Source of the DNA: Polytrichum commune
Taxonomy: Eukaryota > Streptophyta > Polytrichopsida > Polytrichales > Polytrichaceae
DNA length: 64,000 nt
Assembly: GCA_950295325.1 (NCBI GenBank)
Contig: OX485805.1
Location: 17,533,501 to 17,597,500 of the forward strand
Reading direction: 5' to 3'
The notes beneath the pieces are model-generated. The model saw nothing but the letters and a program-made list of their open reading frames with translations, did no database searches and was not told the origin of the DNA. Position numbers and translations under genes: made by a program. Position 1 is the first letter of the stretch; each line of letters begins with the position of its first letter. Of the stretch, positions 19,501 through 31,683 are shown one piece after another.

Positions 19501-22500
19501 TCTTGAGAAGGCTAGATCATTGGCTATTGGATGTCATCTTCCTATAGCACTTTGGACTGAAGCAGTAAACACAACTGTTTATTTGCTTAATCGCTCCTCA
19601 ACTCGTGCAAATCAGGGCACCACACCATTTGAGCGACTTTTCCGATGTATCCCAAGTGTAGATTACCTCAGAATCTTTGGTTGTTTAGTGTACACTCTTG
19701 TGACAACTAATACCCGCAAGAAATGGGATGACAAAGCAATTAAATGTGTGTTGCTTGGTTACGATGAAACCACTAAGGGGTATCGGGTTTACAACCCCAT
19801 GACCAAACGTACCTGGACTTCTAAGGATGTTCATTTTGATGAGACGTGCTTTCCTTTTGCTCTGTCCAAAGTCATTTCAAACCATGAACTTGACTCGGAG
19901 GCAGTCGCATGGCCTGGGGATTATCTTCCAAAACCCCATGAGCCTTCATCAAATCCCTCGATTTTCACTCAGCTTAATGACAATTCAGTAGATGACCCCA
20001 CTGAGAATTCAAATTCTCACTTTCCACTTCACGCATCTAAGCTAAATGAACAGGTCCAAGAATCAGGAGATTCACTTCAGCTTGAAGGCTCTGCATATCA
20101 ATATATTCCAGACAGCCAATGTAACGTTCGGATTCCCATTTATCAGGAAGACACTCCTCCTGCTTGCTCCCCCATTCTTCGTACTTATCACAGAAGGCCT
20201 CGACCAACAAACTTATCATCAAACCTAGGATCAGTTCCTAGCTTTAGAACCAGAAGTGGACTTGTTAGTATTCCACCTCCTCGGCTTGCAGATTATGAGG
20301 TGGGGGCAATTACAATTGCTCCATCCTCCAATTTCCTGGTCTCATCAGCCCTTCTCTCTTCCCCGAAGCTATGTTCAGATGTTCCTATCTCATTGGATTC
20401 AGTTCATGAACCTCAAAACTTTCTCGAGGCTACTGTTCATCCAGGGTGGCAAGCAGCTATGGACCAGGAAATGCAATCAATTTATGACAATCATACATGG
20501 GATTTAGTTCCTTTGCCTCCTAGACGTACTCCTATTACGACCAAATGGGTGTACAAGGTCAAGAGGGATCATGCAAGTAATATTGCAAAATTGAAGGCCC
20601 GACTCGTAGCTAGAGGATTCCAGCAAAAAGAAGGGGAGGATTTTGAAGAAACTTTTGCACCGGCCAGTTGTTAAATGGAACACTCTACGTACATTAGTGG
20701 CTCTAGCTGTTCACAGGGGGTGGCAAATTTTTCATCTGGATGCAGTGACTGCATTTCTCAACGGAGACATTATTCAAGACCTCTACATTGAGCAACCAGA
20801 GGGGTATGTAGTGCCAGGGAAAGAAGAATTTGTATGCAAGCTTCTTGAAGCTCTTTATGGGCTTAAGCAAGCCCCTAGAGCATGGTATAGTAAGATAGAC
20901 TCCTTTTTGAGTGAGAAAGGATTGCTAAAATCAAATGCTGACTACAATCTCTATTACTTTGAGGAAGGAGGAAGAATAGCTATACTTATTTTGTATGTAG
21001 ATGATCTCTACATGACTGGTGATCATGTAGAGAAGATCAATTGGTTGCGAGAAGAAATCAAGAAACAATTCTCCATGACCGACCTAGGAATTCTTACTCA
21101 CTCACTAGGAATTGAGTTCATATTTCATGAGCATGGAATCACTATGACTCAGAGGAGGTACATAACAACTACATTGGAAGAATTTGGACTCATTGATTGC
21201 AATTCTTTCCCCACTCCTATGTTGGAAGGGACTAAGCTTAAAATAGATATGGAGCAACCCTATGTTGATGCAAAATTGTATCAAAGAATGGTAGGGAAAC
21301 TTATCTATTTAACTCAGTCTAGACCTGACATAGCGTACTCAGTCAGCATCGTCAGTAGATACATGAACCAGCCTTAAGTACCTCATATGCTAGCAATTAA
21401 ACACATTTTTAGATATCTAAAGGGGACTAAGAACTTGGGTTTGTGCTACAAACAAGGAGATTTAGATATCTTAACTAGATATGAAGATGCAGATTGGGCA
21501 GGAGATTTACAGGATAGAAAATCTACTACTGGATATCTTTTTAGGTTAGGAGAGACACCAATTACGTGGAATAGCAAAAAACAAACTACAGTAGCACTTT
21601 CTTCAACTGAAGCTGAATATATGGCACTTACAGAAGGCACAAAGGAAGCCATATGGTTACGTAGGCTACTCCAAGAAATTCAAGTACTTCAAGATACAAC
21701 TCCAACAATGAATTTTGGGGACAATCAAGGAAGTTTAAAGTTAGCTCACAACCCAGTTTTTCACTCTCGGACAAAGCACGTGGACGTCCGACACCACTTC
21801 ATTCGAGAAAAAGTAGAGTCAGGCCAAGTTACCCTAGATTATATTTCCACTAGAGACCAATTGGACGACATCCTTACTAAGCCGTTGGGCAAAATTACAT
21901 TCGAAAGATTGAGAGCTCAACTTGGATTAGAATGGATCACAAAATGAATTTATTCATAAGAAAACATTGACTCCTTCTATAGACCATAGAAATTTGGACA
22001 AGACACTGGATTGGAAGGAGACTCGGTATTTGCAACATAGATAGGTAGCTTGATGGTGATGGAAAGCCTTAATTCCATTTCAACCCTTTCCATGACCACT
22101 ATCACAAATTTGAAGGCGTTCTAAGTCTTCGTCACGAACGAGAGGAGCTGTAGAAATCTCAAGATACGTGGCACGGTCTTCACTGTTTCTATAGTCAATA
22201 GTCACATAGGAGAATCTAGTAAGTTCATTAGTGTTAGCCGCTCATCCTAAGTGGGCATTTAATTAGGAACAGTCTTCTAGATTAGTTAGTCAAGCTCATA
22301 AGTAGAAACAGTCTTCTAGGTAGGCTAGTCAAGCTCATGGCCGGGCTCACTTGTATATAATGAACCATTGTTCATTTGGAAATTATCTGCACACTTTCTA
22401 TCGTAAGCTTGTGTTTCTTCACATTTTGCTGCTCTGTCTGCAGGCAGCCTCGCTGCTAGGATCTGCAACTTTCGCAGTACAGACTGTGGTGCTAGCTTGC

Positions 22501-24024
22501 AACCTCCCTTGCATCCTCCTTGCCTCCATTAAGTGCAACAAGTGGCACCAAGAAATCCTCCAAGACAGATCCTCAGGATGGTGCCAGTATCATTGATCTG
22601 AGCTCGAACCTTCCAATGCTGGAAGCACTTCTTGACAACCGAGTTTTTTGGATTATCTTATCAATTCGCCTCTTTGCAATGCCTATTGTTGTCATTGCCT
22701 CAACCACGGTGTGAATTACAGCCTCTCTTTTTGTTAACATATCATTGCAAAGGACGGTGATATAAGCATTTGCTTTCTGTGCCACCAGTTTTCCAATGAA
22801 ATCTGCATATTTTGCATATTCTGTGTTTAAGGTGAAACATATGGTTTGTTAAAAATAAGTTCCCTCTAGACCTACACATACTGAATCTTTGAGTATCATT
22901 TGAAATAATTTTAATTGAATTTGTATTTGATCTTGCAACGATGATGGGGTACATGAGTGTCACTTGATTATTATGCAATCAGAACATTAGGTATTGGATT
23001 ACGAGTACGTGACCATGTTATCTGCTGCAACTAATTATGTACCCTGCTTATGGATGTTGCAGATGATGCAATGTGCTCGCATTCTACCTGTTAATCCCAT
23101 CTTCAATCTCATATTACTGGTATGTATCTCCTATTAAATTTCCTTTCAGGCCGCTCTATCCAGCATTTTGCATGTCCAGGACTCTAGGTTAAACCAGTCT
23201 TTTAACTCTTTGTGAGATCTACATATAGCGTCCTTATTGATGCTGTATATATTAGATGTGAGAGTATATCAATTGTTGGCTTTGACCAATCATGTTGTTC
23301 TTAAGACAACATTTCTCACCATTACAACAATAACTATGTGACTTTTTGACCTGATTAAAGATGCAACTTCTCTTATTTGATATTTCATTAAGGATTTGTG
23401 TTGCTTGATCTTCTCATCACTCGCAAGCTTGACATTGGTGTTTACTCTAGTGATACTTATTTCTATCCGCTCAACCTGCAATGCTGTAGTATGAGTACTA
23501 TTGATTGTCAGACTGAGGCAATGATGTCTAAAGTTCAGGCACTTGGCTGCAATGTGACATGTGTGCAAGTAGAAGCAGCAATGCCTTCAGCCTAGAATCT
23601 TGTTTTATTGTCACAGGTAAAGATGTGAAGCAACTAGTGACATAGAGGAAAATAATGGTGATGAATCCATACTTAGTTTGATATGAGCCACAAAATTATC
23701 TTGCACTAATATGCTATGTACTAATCAACATGTTTTTCTATTCATCAGCTTCGGGCAAGTACACGGCCTCTGTCAGGGATGCTTGCTGATCTTCTACTTC
23801 GTCAGGTATTGAGCTTCTTCTGAATACTTGCACTCAATCGAAGTGTTCACAAAGTAGTCATGTTGTGTTCTGCTTCTGGGATCAACTGGCTTTTTCTATA
23901 ATCTGAAAAGTTTGTTATCCTCAAATTGTGACTCTTAACTTCTGGATTTTGGCAGTATGCACTCTCAATAGTGCCAATCACAGTCTGGATGACTGTGTTT
24001 TTAGCTCTAGTAAAGACTGCATAA
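16576..24024 (+). CDS. Membrane transporter, 3' exons (AEC/PILS-like)
   Basis: Visible exons: 16576-16716, 22444-22708, 23063-23119, 23749-23805 and 23956-24024 (stop TAA). All have GT-AG borders, and all but one are phase-0 and a multiple of three. The encoded segments are strongly hydrophobic. The C-terminal run (RLFAMPIVVIAS, then NPIFNLILL, then YALSIVPITVWMTVFLAL) has the layout of the last helices of auxin efflux carrier / PIN-LIKES proteins. I infer that family from pattern, and it is not certain. The 22,444 exon is 265 bp: its first half reads in one frame (AASLLGSATFAVQTVVL) and its second half in another. Either a 1-bp indel has broken it or a downstream acceptor (after TAG at 22495) is used. 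A copia element occupies the first visible intron, which would otherwise be about 220 bp. Upstream exons are not seen. The preceding DNA is repeats. Confidence 0.5.
16918..17190 (+). repeat. 5' LTR of the copia element
   Basis: 273 bp, TG...CA ends, TATATAA promoter-like box near its 3' third (TTGTATATAATGAAC). Paired with 22149-22421. Confidence 0.95.
17191..17202 (+). other. Primer binding site (initiator Met tRNA type)
   Basis: TGGTATCAGAGC immediately follows the 5' LTR. This is complementary to the 3' end of plant initiator methionine tRNA and is the standard copia priming site. Confidence 0.9.
17634..19037 (+). pseudogene. copia gag, zinc knuckle and protease
   Basis: The frame starts at 17634 (GAHNYSVWSFKVKNLL, the gag core of plant copia elements). 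It meets an in-frame TGA at 18210-18212 and continues in the same frame through a CCHC zinc knuckle CHFCGGKDHFMRNC (18354-18395) and the aspartic protease motif WYLDSGATKH (near 18565). It reaches the start of the pre-integrase domain (LWHCHLGHLNP) and then loses frame at about 19030 by a 1-bp deletion. The TGA follows from one C-to-T change in an Arg codon. These breaks end production of the polyprotein from this copy. Confidence 0.9.
19020..20674 (+). pseudogene. copia integrase region
   Basis: The frame continues with the HHCC cysteine pair (CEACQRGKQC), then catalytic-core signatures LHTDLCGPL, RSDGGGEY and NGVAERKNR (the D-D-E set), followed by the variable linker. It runs into the beginning of the reverse transcriptase region (TTKWVYKVKRDH, ARLVARGFQQ). 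The frame stops at 20674 because four extra bases near 20660 disrupt the RT segment. Confidence 0.9.
20643..21947 (+). pseudogene. copia reverse transcriptase and RNase H
   Basis: The RT part has LDAVTAFLNGDI and the catalytic ILILYVDDLYMTGD box (near 20980). An in-frame TAA at 21375-21377 interrupts it, and the same frame resumes with RNase H motifs DADWAGD, LSSTEAEYMAL and DNQGSLKL and the usual copia C-terminus (RTKHVDVRHHFIRE). It ends at 21947, about 200 bp before the 3' LTR. Confidence 0.92.
22149..22421 (+). repeat. 3' LTR of the copia element
   Basis: 273 bp. A purine-rich GAGAGGAGC lies immediately upstream (polypurine tract). It ends CA followed by the CATTT duplication. Confidence 0.95.
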
Positions 24025-25316
24025 TTTCATGTGGTCCTTCGATACCATAGGCGAAGATTGGCTCAAACACCTACTCTCATCCCAACAAGCTTTGCAACTC
24101 AAGGTTCCACAGTTCATCGACATTCTTTGGTGTTAACATTTGACAACACTTGGCACCACCTTCATTTCATGATTGAGGTACATGCAATCATAATAGCCAT
24201 GAAGGAGAATGAAATAGGAATTGATCTAGAGGGTGATGAATATTTCCAGATTGATTTTTCTGAAGGATGTAATTCTTTTCGAGAATGGTAGAATATTATG
24301 CTATACTGTGCGTGTCAAATTTGATGCTACTGTAGATATTCATTGAATTGTGCCAAATTCAAAGTGAAGCCTCTTAGTTACTTGGCGTTTGCACCCATTG
24401 AGCTTCAGGATTTTGCAAATGGCTTTCTGTGGTCACTCTTAATTGATCTCCTGTATTTTCGGGTCACATGACATGGCTTATAATTAATAATAGACACTAA
24501 ATAGACATGTGTGAAGATGAGAGTGCACTATGCACTCAAAATATAGACACCATTCAAAGTTCAATTGTCAACAGAATTGGGATAGCTTGAAGAGAAACAA
24601 TCACTAAATAAAAAGAAGTTACCGATGCCCATGTCCAAACTTGAATGCTCCAAAAATCAAAGTTGTAAATTATAAGCTTAAAAAAAAAGGGACAAAAAAA
24701 CAAACAAGCATTCATGCAGTTGATGCATGACTTGCACCCTTTACTGATCGAGTTTGATTGGTACTTATTTGAAGGTTTGTAATCAATAAGTAATGCATAT
24801 CAATTCAGAAGTTATTGAAACTTGACTTAAAGGACCAGGATTTCTTTCATATTTATTACACATAAAATATAATCCGTTGGTGTGCAATAGTGGAATACTA
24901 GTTTAATCTGATTTTCACTCTAAAAACTTAATGACTTTGTGGAATTGTATTGTTTAAAAAGGCCACTTTGAAATCACTTTTACTTCCAATTTGAACATTA
25001 TAAGCATTTGTATATTCAATCTTTGTTTGTGTTTTAATTCTAATGAAATGTGTATAAAATGGTCGTTGCCACTCCAGGAGTCTATTGATGTGAAGATCTT
25101 GTAATACTCACACATTGTACATGAACATATTATATTCTACGAAAGCATTGCTTAAGTACTTTGCAAAAACATGGTTGAGTGTTTCTGGCAGAGAATGCTA
25201 GTAAAGTATGTCTTATTCTATTCAACATTCTTGAAGAGTCTCGGGGTGAACCTTTTGCCACCAGATTGGCTCCCACCAACTTCATATGTCTATATGCGTT
25301 TGCATGATGACTTTCT
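24025..25316. other. Intergenic between convergent genes
   Basis: Follows the transporter stop codon and precedes the kinase stop codon, so it should contain both 3' untranslated regions. No further gene or repeat recognised. Confidence 0.5.
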
Positions 25317-28300
25317 TCAAATCATCGTGGATTGTCTTGACCGAAGGCCTTTACTAAGCAACTGTGCATCAAAATTCATGCCGCTAGAACTAGGAGATTC
25401 CATTGACGATGCTACATCATATCCAATACTTGATATCTCAAACGTGTTAACATGACGAACCTCCTCACCTAGGCTTACATCGGACTCATATTGAGGGTGC
25501 TCAATTGACATCAACCCTGATTTTCTAAATGTTTGTATCACTTGACGCATGAATGGCCTCTCGAAGTTCTTCACCTTCACGCAACGCAGTGCTAGCTCCA
25601 CAAGGCTCGCAAACTCATCTTTGTTATACTCATCTCCCAAAGTAGGATCAACCAAATCATACACCAATTCGGACATCCAAGCTTCGCGCACCTACCCACC
25701 ACAAAACAAATATTTTTGGTTATTATTGAAATTATTTTGTCCAACCATATAGATGTCCTCAAACTTGGCTACCAAATAAGTGAAACTTTTGATATCCAAG
25801 AGAGACCTTCAATATAATATTAGGTTGCCATTTTTCAAACTCAAACCTCACCTGGTTAGCAATTCCCATTGGCTTTAGACCTGTCAAGATCTCCATCAAC
25901 ACGATCCCAAACGCATATACGTCACTCTTGTCCGTAAGCAAGCCTGTTTCATGGTATCTGCAAATGAGGTCACATGACAACATTAACCAAAACAAACCAT
26001 CAAGCTTAATTTAGTTGGTTTGCATGTGAATCCAAGATAAGGTACACCCAAAACCAACAATATATCTAAAAACAACACTATCTACCACAATCATATATTT
26101 GAAGCCCCTAAATTTATGACCGATAGATAGTGCTATTATTTGATCCAATGTTGGTTTTGGTGTACATACCTTAATCAACATGTGAAGAGAGCAATGGGAG
26201 CATGACAAGAGCCAATGGCAAACTAGATACTACATGATCAACGCCGAGTCTGTATTATTTCAAGATTTTGAGATGTTGAAATCTTACTCTGGATCAAGAT
26301 AACCTGGAGTCCCCTTTACGATTGTTGTGATGTGGGTGGCATCCTCTTGCCCAATGGCTTTCAATTTAGAAAGTCCAAAATCCGCCACTTTGGCATCCAT
26401 CTTGTTTGTGAGCAGAATGTTGGTACTTTTCACATCACGATGAATGATTGAAGGGGAGCATTTATCATGTAAATACTCTAACCCTACACAAAAACCACAT
26501 GAAAGGACCTCCAAGCCATGTCCATAAGTTGAGTTCGCAAATAAAGAAATACCCAAGACGAATATCTACGACTCATCCTCACAAAACCATATTGCAAGTA
26601 AGCATGGGAGAATATAACTTCGTACCTTCTGCAATTTGATGGGCAATAGTTGTTCTTTGTCTCCAAGTCAAGGGATTCATAGCAACATTTTCCCCTACAC
26701 ACCAACTTGAGCCATGAGCCATGAGAGAGGGAGATGAGCAACCCGTGGGGCCTCCACTCTTCATAGGTTACGTACAAACTAATGTGAGTGTTAAAGAAAG
26801 TAGTACTTGAGGCATTAACATATATATAGTATATAGTTTAAGGAAGTGGTAGTGTTTTTCTCTAGTGTGTATTAAAAGAACAACTACTAAGCATTTTCAA
26901 ATGGAGGTAGACGTACAGATGGCCCTAAAGACTCTAAAGGTCCCAAAAACTGTATTTGAGAGAAATTTGAGAGAAATTTGAGAAAGTTAGATGTACATTT
27001 TAAGGTTAGATTGTAATAACTTACAACATATGGTGACAAAACTTCAATAACTTTCTTAATGGAAAGTGAAAGTGAAAGTGAACTTGTGCATACATAATAA
27101 AGACCTCTTTTTTTTCCATGATTTATATTATAGTGCATGTAGTAAACTCGGCATTTTTTGCACCGAATTGGAGTCTGTAGTATAAATACACGACTCTATT
27201 ATCTTGTGTACAATTAATACGTATACCTTTCTTTTTCTCTTGATGTTCTCAATTATAAGGGCTTTTATTCATGGTCACCCACCCACGTAACGTTTTAGTC
27301 GAATTCCAGTGAAGAGTGGATCCTGCGGGGAGCCACTCCTCAAGCATGTTAGAGGAAATGTAAATTAGTCTCTTGTATGTATGCTTAAACTAGTTTTCAC
27401 TCTAGTTCTTAGAAACCTAAATCTCATGGACTCATGTGGTACATACCTCCCAAATCTTACTTTGAGCTCAGAATGCAGAATATTATATATACTAAGGAAA
27501 CCTTGATTTCATAAGTCAATATGAAGTTTATCTTCTCAAGTTTTCTTAGAACAGACTTATCAGCTTCAATGCTAATGGTATCCTGTCTTGTAAGCCGCTG
27601 ATTACAACAAGCTACATTGTCTCAATACTCATTGAGCACTTCTGAACTCATTCTCCATTTGACAGAATTATGATTTCTGTCGTGTTTGGGCTATGAAATG
27701 GAAGTAAACAGATGATGCTTAGAATGTAGCATTGCTCAAAGTCAAGTTATCAAACATTGTAGGCTAGTTGTGCATTGCAATTGACGCGAGCCATTAGTCC
27801 TGGATATCGGCCTTATCAAAGAGATAATAATATGTGAGTTAGTGCTTTGGCCAAAGAGATTGTAAGATAAGACGGTTTGTGAGCACCTTGCAGTCTTTGT
27901 CGCAAGTCTCCACCACCCATATACTCGTAAATGAGGACCTGGTATTTTCGCGTGCAGCTATAGCCTAGAAGAGAAACCAGGTGCTTGTGATGCACCTTGG
28001 ATAGCAACTCGATCTGGAAACTCATTCGGCCATGTTAGAGTGTCTGGAGAACAACTGATGAATACCTTCAAAGTACAATCAAAGTGCAAAAGTTCGTGTC
28101 ATGATCTGATCGTCCATCAGTGTGCATGGGAACCGCACTAATATAGTGCACTGACCTCATTGTAAAACTCCACTTTGGTTTGGTGCGAGTCTGTCGACAA
28201 GACTTTTGCTGCAATTTCTTGTCCATCTGGCAACTTGCCAAAGAACACATCACCAAATCCACCTTCTCCTATCACTTTGCTGAAATTGTTTGTTGCTTTC

Positions 28301-29829
28301 TTGATCTTCGTCGATGAAAATACTTGCGATAGCCCACCGTTTCTTTGCAATCGCTGTCGGAAATCCTTCTCCGCAGGGTCAAGAAAGCCTGAAGGGGCAT
28401 GGCAACGACTTGCTTCTAGATTAGAAAAGGTTGGCAGTTTAGAATGTCGTTCTTGAAACTAGTTAGAAGCAAATTTTCAAATCAAGCACGGATGCACCAC
28501 CTAGACTCCCTGGCTTTATCTTTCAGTTTTGTAGATTTACAACTGATATTACGAAATTATTTCCAACAAAATGCTTCTTAAAAATATTTCATCACCTCCA
28601 AATCATGTTCTGAACACAGTGATCCCTGCGGACACTACAGATAGTTGCCACCCCAGGTCAAAATTATTCAGATAAAAGTCACGATCCCCGAATTGAAATC
28701 CTTGACAAGCATGCAAGAGTTTCTTCATGGAATAGACACACTTACTTGGCTCTAGGGCAAAATATAACCCCAAGGCTGTTAGGACGACCACGAAGCCTCC
28801 ACCAAGCACGCCCACTATTATCCAAGTAATACTACTGCTATTGGGTGACGCAGTTGGGGAACTACTAGTAGTAACTGGATTTGTCCAAATCGGGGTCTTG
28901 GACAGATCCAAAATGTCCACAATGCTTAATTGCCCATTTTCATAATTCAACGTGAGAAACCAGCTCACACTCTCGTTTCCCGCAATATTGGTGGAATTCC
29001 AATAAAGTATATTTGAATTCTTTCCACGAAGTTCGAGCCGACCATCCCTCTGCAGGGTGAGCTGACACTCCCGATTCTCGCTACTATATGTGCCCGTTTC
29101 CCAAAGCACACTCTTGACACTCCCGTTACTGAACAACGCTTTGGATTGCAAATTGCAATCCGTTCCTAATGCGAGCACAAATTGCCCATATATTGAGGGG
29201 TTTGGGGTTTGCAACTCGAAGCCTTGCGAAAGGAAATACTCCGCAGGCATGTAGGGGAAATCGACGAGGGAGCTCTCGGGTTTCCATGCTGACTCTGGAG
29301 GGAAAGGGTATCCTATCGTTTCTAGAGTTCCCGATGTGTTTGATGGGATAAAGTAGGGTTGCAAAAACCTTTCACCCACGACTCGGGTACTGAGGTTGTC
29401 CACGTAATCGTACAGAGTGTAGTTTCCGTCGCTCTTGAGAATCAAAAAGTTGTGTATGGTCGCATTATGAGTCGTCTGGGTGCTGGAGCTCCAAATGGCA
29501 TTTAGCCCAACAAGTTCTGTATTGTTCTTGACGAAGTTGTAGAGCACGAGGTTTGCGTCAACCTGCAAGAAAAGGCTACAATTCCGTGCACTCGAGGGCC
29601 CTGGAATACTTGTGTTGGTGGACTCATAGGGTTGGTTGGTAGAACTGTACAAAATAAGGTCGCAGTCTGGCTGTAACACTAGGTGAACATCAGAAATATT
29701 AAGGTACTGTCTGGGCTGTAAGCTAACCGTATTGGATGCAACGTAAACACCTACACCCAGGCCTCCTGGAACTACGCAAGATATCATTGCAACACTTGCA
29801 AACAGAAGAAAAGGAAGAAGACGAGACAT
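25317..29829 (-). CDS. Receptor-like kinase with lectin-like ectodomain
   Basis: Seven exons with GT-AG borders and matching phases: 29829-28746, 28415-28156, 28013-27887, 26694-26626, 26483-26288, 25957-25852, 25691-25317. Together they encode 738 residues. I chose the Met at 29829 because a signal peptide ([18 protein letters not shown]) follows; an upstream in-frame Met exists. The ectodomain has repeated bulb-lectin-like strands ([27 protein letters not shown]) and many N-glycosylation sites. The transmembrane helix is near residues 333-358 ([20 protein letters not shown]). The kinase is complete: glycine loop GEGGFGDV (411-418), Lys432, HRD (528-530), DFG (548-550), GTPGYLDPE and SDVYAFG. 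It should act at the plasma membrane as an active Ser/Thr kinase. The ligand is unknown. The largest intron (1.2 kb) lies inside the kinase domain. Confidence 0.9.
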
Positions 29830-29929
29830 GTCAAAAGTATGCTTCACCATCCTGTGATGATCAAGACTTGATGTCCTCTCCACGTAAGATTTCCGACGTC
29901 TACTACACTTTTGACTCATAGTATCGTCT

Positions 29930-31683
29930 CAACATGAACAAAATGAAACCTTTGATGTGTTTGCAACGGGTGTAAGGATTTTGGTTGCAGTTTCATCAAA
30001 ATAGGTCCTTGATTTACAACAATAGTGTGGTGACACTAGGTCGCAAACCCATGACCGCAAAGGCATGATCCAGATCAACAAACAAACCTCCACGTACCTA
30101 AATATCGTTCGACTAACTGTGCAGTTGCAAATACCCCCGTTGTTGCGATGCCAATTACGAGAAGCGGTTTCGAAAAAAAATTGCGATCGATTTGGCACAA
30201 CAGTTTCTTGTCGAAGTGCACGATTTCGACAAGAACCCACGAGGTTCCGAAACCGCCACCTCAATCCAAACCCTTCCAGAGTAGACTGAACTCTAAATTC
30301 TCAACACGCATAAAAGGTGAAGGACAGATCCTTTCTAAGAATCAACCATCTAAGTGTTTGCAGATTCCAGTTGTGTTACAAGAAGTTGGTTTCTCAAGCC
30401 TGTGGCACAAAAGACGGATTTGTGCGGAACAGCATGCATAATGACGGTTCAATAAGTCGACCGACTTTCCTTGATTTAAATCTACCGACTTTCCTTGATC
30501 GAATTGTACTGACTTTCCTTGACCTAATTGTGCCGACTTTCCTAAGAAGATTCACATTGTAATGAAGGATGAGGAGGTTGTTGCTCACGCGTTGTCATTG
30601 AAGTCACTCTATGGGTAAAGTTTTGTGACACCTACGGATAGGGAGGGTGAAAACCCTGAACCCAATGATTCATATTGGTCGACAATTTGAACTCTAATTT
30701 GGAGTCAGGTGACCGGAATTAGTCTACACAGTTTCTGGTATTCAGTCTCACGTACACTATGCGATGGGCCTAAACCTGATGCCAAGAGGTCTCAAAGTGT
30801 CACATCCTCTAATTGTGAACATGACACTATTTGGCAACATAAGTAACTTTTCTTAAGTAAAACATATCTACATTGTGGCATTTAGCATAGCATATTGGGA
30901 TACTTAAGACGATGGTTTCCCGTTTTAGTATGCAAAGGGAATATACTATTGAACCTATTACTAATGGCAAGTGTCATGTGATTACATTTGAGTGTGTAAG
31001 AGAAAGATATTTTTGAGCATACTAATGTAAACTGTCATTTGTATACACTTAGTCAACTTGTAGACCATTGTGTAAAATAAACATACACCTCATAAGACTA
31101 TTGAGCATACTCATGTCAGGTTATTAGTAAGCACACTTCAAAGCATGAGGTGACACTATTATGCATGTAACACTAAATTTTTTACAAGCTCAAGTAGTCA
31201 AAAATCTTGAGTTGCTTCCTCATGATGAGATCACTTGGGAAATTGTGTTGAGTGTAAGCTCTTGTTTTGTTGGTCCTAAGCCAATGGACTCTTGAATGAC
31301 ATTTTTGGCTTGTCCTTCTTTGTTTAATACCAATGAGAATATCTCACTTCGGCCATAGTGTCTAATTTCCACTTACTCAACATATTGAATGAATTCATAT
31401 CAAACATGTATTATCAAAATCCTCTAAATTGCAAGTTTGAGCTCTAAACTTAAGGGACCTGCTAGGTTGTGCTGCCATAAACAACAAAATCTATCCTAAC
31501 AAATCAATAATTGTGTGTGATTCTATAATAGAGGACATAAACTCTTCAAGAGTTATAGGACTATTATTGAACCATGACGTCTTGTAACATAGTGTCAATG
31601 ACTAGGCCATCACTAAGATAGAACCACCTATCACACACACTTTGACAACTACGGTCCCTTACTGAACCCAATTAAATTATGTG
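29930..31683. other. Intergenic; 24-bp repeat at 30462-30544
   Basis: Upstream region of the kinase gene. The only structure seen is a 24-bp tandem repeat of about 3.5 units (CGACTTTCCTTGATTTAAAT core) starting at 30462, 30486, 30510 and 30534. Open frames here are short and without recognisable content. Confidence 0.5.

Larger units (their letters stand above)
16918..22421 (+). mobile_element. Ty1/copia LTR retrotransposon (5,504 bp)
   Basis: Both LTRs are 273 bp, begin TGTAGAAATC and end TTTCTTCA, and differ at about six positions (roughly 98% identity). A 5-bp target duplication CATTT lies at 16913-16917 and 22422-22426. The primer site TGGTATCAGAGC follows the 5' LTR directly. The internal order gag-protease-integrase-RT-RNase H defines the copia lineage. 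The element lies in sense orientation in a host intron. It has two in-frame stops and two frameshifts, so it cannot mobilise itself despite its young LTRs. Confidence 0.97.

Noticed and set aside
22149..22443. LTR as a new promoter for the downstream transporter exons
   Set aside because: Orientation would allow it, but nothing in the sequence shows transcription starting there.
25171..25455. Plus-strand gene overlapping the kinase 3' end
   Set aside because: It is the antisense shadow of the last kinase exon, whose frame and splice phase are well supported.
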